A stretch of DNA of 64,000 bases from Gammaproteobacteria bacterium UBA4421. Lineage in GTDB: Bacteria > Pseudomonadota > Gammaproteobacteria > Pseudomonadales > Azotimanducaceae. Position 1 is the first letter of the stretch. Every line of letters starts with the position of its first letter. The DNA is taken from assembly GCA_002389675.1 (NCBI GenBank), contig DGQF01000032.1:7395-71394 (forward strand), read 5' to 3'. This document shows, piece after piece, positions 26,500-34,255 of this stretch. The translations under genes were made by a program, and so were the position numbers. The notes under the pieces are model-generated. The model saw nothing but the letters and a program-made list of their open reading frames with translations, was not told where the DNA came from and made no database searches.

Positions 26500-27252
26500 A
26501 TGACTAGGACCCTAATTCTACAGAGTTTTCCAGATTTGGGTGTGCCCTGTTGGGTTGAACGTTGTCGCGCGTCGGTGCGCAGTTGGGCTCAGCAGCAAAA
26601 TTATGCCTATGAGTTTATGGGCGATGAGTTATTTGCGAAACTTCCCGATGATTATCGACGCAAGGTGGCAGATAAAAAACCGGTAGCCGCCGATCTGGCA
26701 CGTCTGCTTTGGATCGCGCAGTGTTTGCAGGAAGATCGAGCGGATGTGGTGGCATGGCTCGACGCAGACATTTTTATATTTGCGCCTGCAAACTTGCAGG
26801 TGAACGTGCCGCAATCTTGTGTATTTGGGCGAGAATACTGGTTGCAAGCGCGACCGCAAGGCGGGGGATTTCAGGTCCGCAAAAACGTCCACAATGCCTA
26901 CTGTGCATTTCGCCAAGGGTGCCCGATCCTGCCCTTTCTTATTCACGTTACTCAACAACTGGTGCGTCGTGTTGACCCTGAATTTCTGGCGCCGCAGTTT
27001 GTCGGGCCTAAGCTGCTCTCAAGTTTGCATAATATTGTTGGGTTTGAGCTGGATGATCACTTTGGTGCGATTTCGCCAGTGATGGCAGGCGCTTTGGTGG
27101 ATCAAAATCAACGCTTGTTGTCTCAAGTTCGCGGCGCTTTGTCTGCCCCTATTTGTGCTGCGAATCTTTGTCATTCATTACATCAGCAACAGGGCCCCCT
27201 GATGGAGACGCTGATGGATGAGTTGACGGGATTTGAGAAGGGCTGGGACTAG
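26500..27252 (+). CDS. Glycosyltransferase-like protein (GT-A fold type), function unknown
   Basis: A 250-residue protein. AWLDADIFIF near residue 87 reads as the DxD metal site of a GT-A glycosyltransferase, after an N-terminal block with alternating beta strands and helices (LILQSFPDLGVPCWVERC, VRSWAQQQNYAYEFMGDE). GGGFQVRKNVHNAYCAF could be the acceptor side. I cannot assign the sugar. ATG 26500 has only a weak ribosome binding site. The start faces the GDPD start with a 21-nt spacer, so promoters must overlap coding sequence. Confidence 0.6.
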   Translation: MTRTLILQSFPDLGVPCWVERCRASVRSWAQQQNYAYEFMGDELFAKLPDDYRRKVADKKPVAADLARLLWIAQCLQEDRADVVAWLDADIFIFAPANLQVNVPQSCVFGREYWLQARPQGGGFQVRKNVHNAYCAFRQGCPILPFLIHVTQQLVRRVDPEFLAPQFVGPKLLSSLHNIVGFELDDHFGAISPVMAGALVDQNQRLLSQVRGALSAPICAANLCHSLHQQQGPLMETLMDELTGFEKGWD

Positions 27253-27301
27253 TCGGGCGCCAGTTAAACCAGACGCCCCCACCAAAGGTGCGTTGACGGG
27301 C

Positions 27302-28144
27302 TTAGAGGTTGGGTCCCCGTGGAAAGTTGGGTGCGCGCTTCTCTTTCAGCGCGGCCAGCCCTTCTTTGGCCTCCGGCCCGCCGAATCCGAGCATTTCCAA
27401 TGCGGTGGAGGTGTCGTAAATAGGTCCGGCGGCTCGCAACCAGTTGTTTAATGCATATTTTGTCCAGCGTATCGCCGTCGGCGCGCCTGCCTTGAGTTGT
27501 TGTGCCACAGCCATTGCGCGTGTTTGAAGTTCGGCATCTTCTACGCAAAGTGAAACTAAGCCGATGCGCTCAGCTTCTTCTCCGCTGAGGCGCTCACAGG
27601 TCAACAGGTAATATTTGGCTTTAGCCATACTGCATAACATCGGCCAGATAATGGCTGCGTGGTCCCCAGCGGCAACACCAAGGCGTGTGTGTCCGTCGGT
27701 AATGGATACTGATTTTGCAACAATGGATATATCGGCGAGTAGTGCAGCGACAAGGCCGGCGCCAACAGCGGGTCCATTAATTGCCGATACGATCGGTTTG
27801 CCGCAGTTAATGAGGTTGTAAACCAGGTCGCGAGCTTCCTTCCAGATGGTTGCTCGCGCGGTGAAGTCCTCGGTTAGTTTCTCGACCATTTCAAAGTCAC
27901 CGCCGGCTGAAAAGGCTTTTCCTGCGCCGGTGAGAATGACAACGTCAATGTCTGGATCATCGTCCACCTCGCGCCAGACGTACGTAAGCTCTTTGTGTCC
28001 AACTTCGTCCAAAGCGTTATAACGTTCGGGCCGATTGATGGTGATCTTAAGGATTCGCTCCTGCGGATACTCGAACAACAAGTGGGTATAACCTGAATAA
28101 CGTGGTGCCATAATCTGTAGCGCTCCCGATTGTAAAGCACACAT
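27302..28144 (-). CDS. Enoyl-CoA hydratase/isomerase family protein
   Basis: The 280-residue product has crotonase marks: [13 protein letters not shown] near the start, [14 protein letters not shown] (oxyanion hole), [19 protein letters not shown] and [14 protein letters not shown]. It probably acts on an unsaturated acyl-CoA. The usual second catalytic Glu position is not clear by eye. GGAGG stands 5 nt before ATG 28144, which decides that start over an ATG at 28111. It diverges from the MaoC-like gene across 47 nt, which suggests shared control of two acyl-CoA hydratase-like enzymes. Confidence 0.93.
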   Translation of the reverse strand: MCALQSGALQIMAPRYSGYTHLLFEYPQERILKITINRPERYNALDEVGHKELTYVWREVDDDPDIDVVILTGAGKAFSAGGDFEMVEKLTEDFTARATIWKEARDLVYNLINCGKPIVSAINGPAVGAGLVAALLADISIVAKSVSITDGHTRLGVAAGDHAAIIWPMLCSMAKAKYYLLTCERLSGEEAERIGLVSLCVEDAELQTRAMAVAQQLKAGAPTAIRWTKYALNNWLRAAGPIYDTSTALEMLGFGGPEAKEGLAALKEKRAPNFPRGPNL

Positions 28145-28191
28145 GATACCCTCCAGAATCAGACACGTTTACATCAAATGGAGAAATCATC

Positions 28192-28662
28192 ATGTCCAGT
28201 GCACTAGAAAACGCAGTGACCGTATTGACGGCTAAAATAGACCAGGCCTCAACGCCGACTGACTGGTTTGAAATCACCCAAGACCGCGTCAACAATTTTG
28301 CTGATGCCACGATGGATCAGCAATGGATTCATATTGACCCCGAGCGCGCCAGCGCGGGTCCTTTTGGTGGCCCTATTGCACATGGCCAGTTGACCATGTC
28401 AATTATGTCTTTTCTGCCCGGTGGCCAGGGTGTTGGATTACCGGTTTTGGAAGGCATGAAAATGGGGGTTAATTACGGTTGGAACAAAGTCAGGTTTATG
28501 TCACCAGTGCCTGTTGGTGCGCGGATCCGCACGCGTGGGAAAGTAAAAAGTGCAGAACCCAAAGGCGGTATGCTCGAAGTGATCAATGAGCTCACTGTTG
28601 AAGTAGAAGGCCAAGATAAGCCGGCGTGCGTTGCAGAGAGTGTTCTACGCATCGTTTTTTGA
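28192..28662 (+). CDS. MaoC-like (R)-specific enoyl-CoA hydratase/dehydratase
   Basis: A 156-residue hot-dog-fold protein. The family motif is seen as FADATMDQQWIHIDPERA with Asp and His in the expected hydratase positions, followed by GPFGGPIAHGQLTMS. It would hydrate trans-2-enoyl-CoA. GGAG lies 9 nt before ATG 28192. The length is typical for single-domain MaoC proteins. It is cytoplasmic and divergent from the crotonase-family gene. Confidence 0.92.
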   Translation: MSSALENAVTVLTAKIDQASTPTDWFEITQDRVNNFADATMDQQWIHIDPERASAGPFGGPIAHGQLTMSIMSFLPGGQGVGLPVLEGMKMGVNYGWNKVRFMSPVPVGARIRTRGKVKSAEPKGGMLEVINELTVEVEGQDKPACVAESVLRIVF

Positions 28663-28862
28663 TGCGTAACGGCGCTTGTTGTATTTCTTGGTAGCCAGAC
28701 ACTGTGAATCGCATCGCGAGGGTCTTCTAGGTTGGCTTGGCAAAACGGTAACGGTTGTTTGTAAGAAATTTGTCGTGGACTTTATGGCGAAAGCGTTGCG
28801 CAGGTATAGGCTGTAAGGGGTAATTAGGGCAAGATAGCCGTCCGTTTAAATCTGGTTTGGCG
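28663..28862. other. Leader region of the ribA-like gene
   Basis: A 200-nt spacer without a clear gene. I looked for an FMN riboswitch because a ribA-like gene follows, but saw none of its conserved blocks. The sequence is AT-rich near 28755-28800 and probably holds the promoter. No convincing hairpin with a T-tract is present. Confidence 0.4.
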
Positions 28863-29675
28863 ATGTTTACTTACCTGAATCCTGAGATCCGTCAGCGCCT
28901 GATTGCTGACGAGAAATTAGTGCGTATGAATCAAGAGGGGGTGCTGATCGATGTTCATGCACCTGAGGCCCCTGGCGCTTTGGCGATTAATTTGCTGGGA
29001 CCGATCCCCATGCCTATCGCGCTGCCCTCTATTGAAGTGACGGTCAAATGGTATGCGGCAGTGCGCAGCACCGAATTGAGTCAAGTTGAGGATTTGGCTG
29101 CAGATCTGCGCGCACGCGGCGGAGAGCAGCTATTTTCGCATTTAGTGTCCCCTTTGGCGGTGAACAGCGTTTTGGTTATTGGTGAGCCAACATCGAACCC
29201 GCTGATTCGAGTGCATAGCAATTGTTTGACCGGTGATGTTTTTGGTTCGCAGCGTTGCGATTGTGGGCCTCAATTGGATGCGGCGATTGCGCGGATCAAC
29301 GGTGATGCTGCGGGCGGATATTTGATTTATATGGCCGGGCATGAAGGGCGGGGAATTGGTCTTTGGGCAAAAGCGGCGACTTATTTGCTGCAAGATGGCG
29401 GCGAGGATACCTATCAAGCCAATCGATCGCTGGGCCTGCCGGATGATTCCCGAGATTTCACTGATGCTGCTGCGCTGATCAAACATTTTATTGGACTAAA
29501 CCCTTTTCGCCTGTTGACAAATAATCCAAAAAAAATAGACGACCTCAAAAGCTTTGGGCTGGATGGAATCACCCAGGAAAAGCATGTCACGGGTGTGAGT
29601 CAATGGAATCGGCGCTATTTGCATGCGAAACAAAATTGGGGGCATAGGCTCGAAGATTCAGATATAGAGCGCTAA
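28863..29675 (+). CDS. ribA: GTP cyclohydrolase II (RibA) family protein, long form
   Basis: The 270-residue protein contains the whole GTP cyclohydrolase II core: zinc ligands in SNCLTGDVFGSQRCDCG (Cys-x10-Cys-x-Cys), the YMAGHEGRGIGL segment with catalytic Tyr and Arg, QANRSLGLPDDSRDF and LLTNNPKKI. The reaction opens GTP at the start of riboflavin synthesis. It has about 80 extra N-terminal residues compared with E. coli RibA (196) and no fused DHBP synthase. ATG 28863 is chosen over a TTG two codons earlier. With no other rib genes near, this may be a second copy. It is followed at 6 nt by the PI-PLC-like gene. Confidence 0.88.
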   Translation: MFTYLNPEIRQRLIADEKLVRMNQEGVLIDVHAPEAPGALAINLLGPIPMPIALPSIEVTVKWYAAVRSTELSQVEDLAADLRARGGEQLFSHLVSPLAVNSVLVIGEPTSNPLIRVHSNCLTGDVFGSQRCDCGPQLDAAIARINGDAAGGYLIYMAGHEGRGIGLWAKAATYLLQDGGEDTYQANRSLGLPDDSRDFTDAAALIKHFIGLNPFRLLTNNPKKIDDLKSFGLDGITQEKHVTGVSQWNRRYLHAKQNWGHRLEDSDIER

Positions 29676-29680
29676 GCGAG

Positions 29681-30631
29681 GTGTCTAAAAACCTTCTGGT
29701 TGTTTTGCTTCTTCTGGGAGGCTGCGCATCGCCTGGGTTGACTATAAATCAGCTGCAGTTTGTAGGTAGCCATAACAGCTATAAAAAGGCCATGTCGCCC
29801 GAATATTTCAAGGCTGTGTTTGCGCAGAATGCAGATGCCGCTCGCGCGTTAGAATATAGCCACGTGCCCATTCAGGTGCAGCTAGACCTCGGTTTGCGTC
29901 AACTTGAACTCGATATTTTTTACGAGCCTACAACACAACGTTTTGCGGTGGGGCACGTGCAGTTGATCGACATGAACAGTCACTGCGCCACGCTTAGTCA
30001 ATGTTTGGAACAGGTTAAAGCCTGGTCGGACGATCACCCCAGGCACGTTCCCCTGTGGATTACCCTCAACGCCAAAGATCAGGCCATCGCCGGTTTACCC
30101 AAGCCCATAGCGTTTGATGAGGCGGGTTTGAAGTTGCTTGACGATGTGGTGGAAACGGTTTTAGGGGATCGGTTGATTCGCCCTAGCGCAGTGAAACTGG
30201 AGAGCAAGCTGCGATGGCCGCGATTGGCGCAAGCGCGCGGTAAGATACTATTGATTCTAGATGAAGTGGCAGACAAGCGTGACCTTTACTGGGAGGGGTG
30301 GCTTGATCGACCGTTGTTTACCAACGCACCGATTGATCACGAGGCGGCCGCTATAATGATTGTTAACGACCCGATTGCGCAGCGCGGTCGAATTGAAGCC
30401 TTGGTGGATGCAGGCTATATGGTACGTACACGCGCAGATGCTGACACCCATGAAGCGCGTAACAACAGCACCTTGCGGCGCGATGCTGCCTTGAGCAGTG
30501 GTGCTCAGGCGATCAGCACAGACTATTATTTACCCTCGAGCGCATTTGACTCTGATTATCAGGTGAAACTGCCCCGTCCTGTGCGTTGTAACCCGCGCCT
30601 AACCAACACAATGTGTTGGATTACTGAATAA
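29681..30631 (+). CDS. PI-PLC-like phosphodiesterase lipoprotein
   Basis: The 316-residue precursor has a lipoprotein signal ending LLGGC (Cys15). The mature protein has QFVGSHNSYK with catalytic His, LDLGLRQLELDIFYEP with the metal acidic pair, and FAVGHVQ with the second His, as in calcium-dependent phosphoinositide-specific phospholipase C of bacteria. It would cut glycerophospho-linked head groups in the periplasm. The start is GTG 29681. It follows the ribA-like gene by 5 nt and the SDR gene follows it by 18 nt, so three genes may share a transcript. Confidence 0.85.
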   Translation: MSKNLLVVLLLLGGCASPGLTINQLQFVGSHNSYKKAMSPEYFKAVFAQNADAARALEYSHVPIQVQLDLGLRQLELDIFYEPTTQRFAVGHVQLIDMNSHCATLSQCLEQVKAWSDDHPRHVPLWITLNAKDQAIAGLPKPIAFDEAGLKLLDDVVETVLGDRLIRPSAVKLESKLRWPRLAQARGKILLILDEVADKRDLYWEGWLDRPLFTNAPIDHEAAAIMIVNDPIAQRGRIEALVDAGYMVRTRADADTHEARNNSTLRRDAALSSGAQAISTDYYLPSSAFDSDYQVKLPRPVRCNPRLTNTMCWITE

Positions 30632-30649
30632 CAAATAGAGGATTTAAGC

Positions 30650-31360
30650 TTGAAAGATAAAGTGTGTGTGATTACGGGTGTTGGCCCGGGAACAGGAAGT
30701 GCCTTGGTTAGACGTTTTGCAAAAGATTATCGCGTTGCGATGCTGGCAAGGTCGGCAGAACGCTTGCACAGCCTGAGCGAAACTATTCCTAATACCTTCG
30801 CTTTTCCGTGTGACGTTGCCAATACACAGGAGTTGAAGGCGGTTCTTGAACAAGTACGCGCGACGTTAGGAGACCCTGACGTTGTGGTGCACAACGCCGT
30901 CGGTGGTGCGATTGGCAGTGTGTTAGCTATCTCCCCTGACGTGCTGCAGCAAAACTTTCAGGTCAATACGATGGCTCTGCTGCATCTTGCGCAGGCGACA
31001 GCTCCGGCAATGATTGAGCGTGGTGAGGGAGCGTTTGTGGTGACGGGTAATACGGCGGCTTATCGTGGTGCGGCGCATTTCGCAGGCTTTGCGCCGACTA
31101 AGGCGGCGCAGCGTATTTTAGCCGAGTCTATGGCGCGAGATCTGGGGCCAAAAGGGATTCATGTGAGCTTTGTCGCAATCGATGCGGTGATCGATTTGCA
31201 GTGGACCCGCAAGCGCTATGCAGACAAGCCAGATGAATTCTTTTGTCAGCCCGATGATATCGCACAAGAATGTTATCGTATGGCCCATCAACCCAAATCG
31301 GCTTGGTCGTTTTCTTCGGTAATTCGCCCATTTGGTGAGCACTGGACCATGAACAGTTAG
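30650..31360 (+). CDS. SDR-fold protein with catalytic Tyr replaced by Phe
   Basis: The 236-residue product has the SDR cofactor motif TGVGPGTG at 9-16, the DV segment near 55 and HNAVGG at 81-86. The usual YxxxK is FAPTK (Phe147, Lys151), and the Ser 13 residues before it is Asn134 with Thr135 next to it. The Rossmann fold is intact but the acid-base Tyr is missing, so standard alcohol dehydrogenase chemistry is unlikely; Thr135 or Tyr138 might substitute. The start is TTG 30650 with GAGGA 7 nt upstream, the best match in the region. A clear terminator follows. Confidence 0.85.
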   Translation: MKDKVCVITGVGPGTGSALVRRFAKDYRVAMLARSAERLHSLSETIPNTFAFPCDVANTQELKAVLEQVRATLGDPDVVVHNAVGGAIGSVLAISPDVLQQNFQVNTMALLHLAQATAPAMIERGEGAFVVTGNTAAYRGAAHFAGFAPTKAAQRILAESMARDLGPKGIHVSFVAIDAVIDLQWTRKRYADKPDEFFCQPDDIAQECYRMAHQPKSAWSFSSVIRPFGEHWTMNS

Positions 31361-31403
31361 TGATATCCCACGTCCCGGCTGGTTAGCCTTTAGTCGGGGA
31401 ATC

Positions 31404-31433
31404 AAAGCGCCCTTAAGGGTTTTAGGGCGCTTT
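31404..31433. terminator. Intrinsic terminator shared by SDR and acyl-CoA dehydrogenase genes
   Basis: AAAGCGCCCT (31404-31413) pairs perfectly with AGGGCGCTTT (31424-31433) around a ten-base loop. A-rich and T-rich ends on the two sides make it work in both directions. It sits 43 nt after the SDR stop and 33 nt after the acyl-CoA dehydrogenase stop, read from each side. Confidence 0.85.
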
Positions 31434-31466
31434 TAGTGAAGCCTACTTTCTTCGCTTTGGGTGCTA

Positions 31467-32723
31467 TCAGCCCTCAGCGTGCTTCCTGACCTCGTGACGA
31501 CCGACTACCATATGATGTACTTCATCCGGACCATCGGCGATTCGCAGTGTGCGTTGGCCGGTGTACATGTTGGCCAATGGCGTCCATTGAGACACACCGG
31601 TGGCGCCATGCATTTGAATGGCTTGATCGATGATCTTGCAGATCTTTTCCGGCACCATTGCTTTGACGGCACTGACGTAAACACGCGCTTCTTTATTACC
31701 GAGCACGTCCATGGCGCGGGCGGCCTGCAGAACCATCAGTCGACAGGCGTCGATTTCTATGCGTGCACGCGAGACCAATTCAATATTTTTCCCTAGCTGG
31801 ATGATAGGCTTGCCGAAGGCTGATCGGGTTGAAGCACGCTTGATCATCAACTCTAGCGCTCGTTCGCCTGCACCAATGGAACGCATGCAGTGGTGTATGC
31901 GTCCTGGACCAAGTCGTACTTGAGAAATTTCAAATCCCCGGCCTTCACCCAAGAGCATATTTTCTTTGGGCACTCGCACGTTGTCGAATTTGATGTGCAT
32001 GTGTCCGTGGGGCGCATCGTCATGACCGAAGACTTGCATTCCCTCAAGAATGTTTACGCCAGCAGTGTCAATCGGCACCAAGATTTGTGATTGTTGTTTA
32101 TGCCGGGGTGCATCTGGGCTGGTCTTGACCATTGTGATCATAATCTTGCAGCGTGGATCACCAGCGCCTGAGATATAAAATTTTTCGCCGTTGATGACCC
32201 ATTCATCACCATCTAGAACAGCGCTGGTGCTGATATTTTTGGCATCAGAAGAGGGTAATCCTGGCTCGGTCATGGCAAACGCAGATCGAATTTCACCGTT
32301 GAGTAGGGGCTTGAGCCAGCGCTCTTTCTGTTCTTCAGTGCCGACGCGTTCGAGCACCTCCATATTACCGGTGTCTGGGGCTGAACAATTGAGCGTTTCC
32401 GATGCAAGCGGGTTTTTGCCGAGTTCATTTGCGATATAGGCATAGTCTAAATTGGATAGACCTTCCCCGGTGTCCGCATCAGGTAAAAAGAAATTCCACA
32501 TGCCGCTGTCTTTGGCTTTTTGTTTTGCGGTTTCAAGTAATTCCAGCTGTCCTGGTGCCCAGCTCCAACGATCGCTGCGGGCTTCGCCGAGGGTAAAAAA
32601 TTCTTCGGTGATCGGCTCCACGTTTTGTTTAATGTGCTGCTTAACTGCAGCCAGAAGGGGTTGTGCCTCCTCTGACATGGTCAGGTCAAATAAGTCTGGA
32701 TTGTCTAATGCTACTTCAGCCAT
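31467..32723 (-). CDS. Acyl-CoA dehydrogenase
   Basis: The 418-residue flavoprotein has family marks AFAMTEPGLPSSDAKNI, WVINGEKFYISGAGD, GRGFEISQVRLGPGRIHHCM and the C-terminal MHGATGVSQWTPLANMYTG with RIADGPDEVHHMVVGR. It would oxidise an acyl-CoA to enoyl-CoA and pass electrons to ETF. The ending resembles the ACAD10/11 type rather than short-chain enzymes. GAGAGGG lies close before ATG 32723. It fits with the crotonase and MaoC genes nearby in fatty acid or branched acid breakdown. Confidence 0.94.
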   Translation of the reverse strand: MAEVALDNPDLFDLTMSEEAQPLLAAVKQHIKQNVEPITEEFFTLGEARSDRWSWAPGQLELLETAKQKAKDSGMWNFFLPDADTGEGLSNLDYAYIANELGKNPLASETLNCSAPDTGNMEVLERVGTEEQKERWLKPLLNGEIRSAFAMTEPGLPSSDAKNISTSAVLDGDEWVINGEKFYISGAGDPRCKIMITMVKTSPDAPRHKQQSQILVPIDTAGVNILEGMQVFGHDDAPHGHMHIKFDNVRVPKENMLLGEGRGFEISQVRLGPGRIHHCMRSIGAGERALELMIKRASTRSAFGKPIIQLGKNIELVSRARIEIDACRLMVLQAARAMDVLGNKEARVYVSAVKAMVPEKICKIIDQAIQMHGATGVSQWTPLANMYTGQRTLRIADGPDEVHHMVVGRHEVRKHAEG

Positions 32724-32852
32724 GCGGCCCTCTCTTAACCTTTGATTTCTTCAATTGTACGCATTTAGAGGGTTCTAATGCCAGTGCCAGAGCATCTGCC
32801 ATGGTCCGACGATTAAATCTCCATTGCCGCTGTTGTGCTAGCCTGAGTCAGG

Positions 32853-34196
32853 CTATTGGCTTGGCTCCGTGCTGCGTTCCAGGCGAGGATAGTAGGTGCT
32901 CAGCAATAGTGTCCTCGTGACCATGAATATAGACATGCTCAACCAAACGGCGTGATAACCCAGTAGCTCTGCGCTCAAATACAATGATCCGGCCCACACT
33001 AGCGCCGCAACCGCCATCGCGTTGCGCATCTGGGTGACGTGGGTTGTGCCCACAAAAATTCCGTCAAGCAAAAAAGCGCCAGCACAGGTTAACGGGGTGA
33101 GGGCCAACCAAGGTAAAAAGCTTTGCGCGATGTTGCGTACCTGAGCATTCTGGGTAAGCCCGTGAATAAACCAGTCACCTAAAAATAGGATGAGTAATGC
33201 GGTGATTGTGGCGAGCATTCCCGCCCATAGCCCGCAGTAGTAGAGTGTTCGCCGCAGCGCGCGACGGTTTTCAGCTCCGTAGCTGTAGCCGGCTAGCGTC
33301 TCAGCGGTGTGAGCGAGCGCATCCAGCGCGTACATGGTGACAAAAAATATCTGCATTAGAACGCCATGAGCCGCGAGGGTTAAATCGCCGGCTCGTGTCG
33401 CAAAAATTACGCCCACAAAAAAAGGCAATTGCACAAAGAATGTGCGGATAAGCAGATTGCTGCTGACATGAAATAAAGCACTTACGGCCTTCGATTCCCA
33501 GAGTTGTTTGGGTCTTGCGGGTTGCCAGCCGGAGGATTTTAAGCAGCGCCAGACAATCCACAAACCACTGACTGCCGCACCCCACTCGCTGATTAAGGTG
33601 CCAATGGCGACGCCGCGGATGCCCATATCCAGCCCGAGTACAAATACAAGATCCAGAATCAGATTGGTCAGATTCAAGGCCACGCTTAGAATCAAGGTCT
33701 CACGCATGCGCTGCATGCCAAACAGCAGGCCGAGTTCGACCAAGTAGAGTAATACGGCAGGTGCACTGTAGATGCGTAGGCTAAAATAAGTTTGTGCCAG
33801 GTTAGCGGTTTGCTCTGAAGCGGAAAACAAGCTAAACAACAGCGCCTCGATGGGGTGCTGCAGTATAATTAGCCCAACGCCGAGCAGGCTTGCGGTCGCG
33901 GCGGCACGCATAAAAACAGCGCCCGCCTCGGCAGTTGCATCGCGGCCAAAGCATTGCGCAGCCAGTCCGGTTGTCCCCATACGCAGAAAGCCAAACAGCC
34001 AATAGATGGCGCTGAACAGAGCTGCGCCCATCGCAACGGCGCCAATAAATGCCGGGTCGGGCAGTTGACCCATGACGGCTACGTCGGCTACGCCGACCAG
34101 TGGAATGGTGAGGTTAGCTAAGATAACAGGCCAAGTCAGCCGCCTGATCCGTATATGCCAGTCTCTGGCCGTTTCTGGTAATTGCCCATTACTCAT
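32853..34196 (-). CDS. dinF: MATE family efflux transporter, DinF type
   Basis: A 447-residue protein with twelve hydrophobic segments. WPVILANLTIPLVGVADVAV and FLRMGTTGLAAQCFGRD match the DinF subgroup of MATE, which uses H+ or Na+ to export drugs and protects against oxidative and bile stress. In E. coli dinF is under LexA, but no lexA lies beside it here. The gene ends near the acyl-CoA dehydrogenase start; the RND gene upstream on the same strand stops 60 nt before it, so it may be read from the pump operon. Confidence 0.9.
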   Translation of the reverse strand: MSNGQLPETARDWHIRIRRLTWPVILANLTIPLVGVADVAVMGQLPDPAFIGAVAMGAALFSAIYWLFGFLRMGTTGLAAQCFGRDATAEAGAVFMRAAATASLLGVGLIILQHPIEALLFSLFSASEQTANLAQTYFSLRIYSAPAVLLYLVELGLLFGMQRMRETLILSVALNLTNLILDLVFVLGLDMGIRGVAIGTLISEWGAAVSGLWIVWRCLKSSGWQPARPKQLWESKAVSALFHVSSNLLIRTFFVQLPFFVGVIFATRAGDLTLAAHGVLMQIFFVTMYALDALAHTAETLAGYSYGAENRRALRRTLYYCGLWAGMLATITALLILFLGDWFIHGLTQNAQVRNIAQSFLPWLALTPLTCAGAFLLDGIFVGTTHVTQMRNAMAVAALVWAGSLYLSAELLGYHAVWLSMSIFMVTRTLLLSTYYPRLERSTEPSQ

Positions 34197-34255
34197 CGAT
34201 CAAAGACTCTATTGCGGCTCATTTGACCGTGGCGGCCGGTGTTGGCAAAAGTGCT

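Noticed and set aside
28663..28862. FMN riboswitch before the RibA-like gene
   Set aside because: None of the conserved blocks of the FMN aptamer are present.
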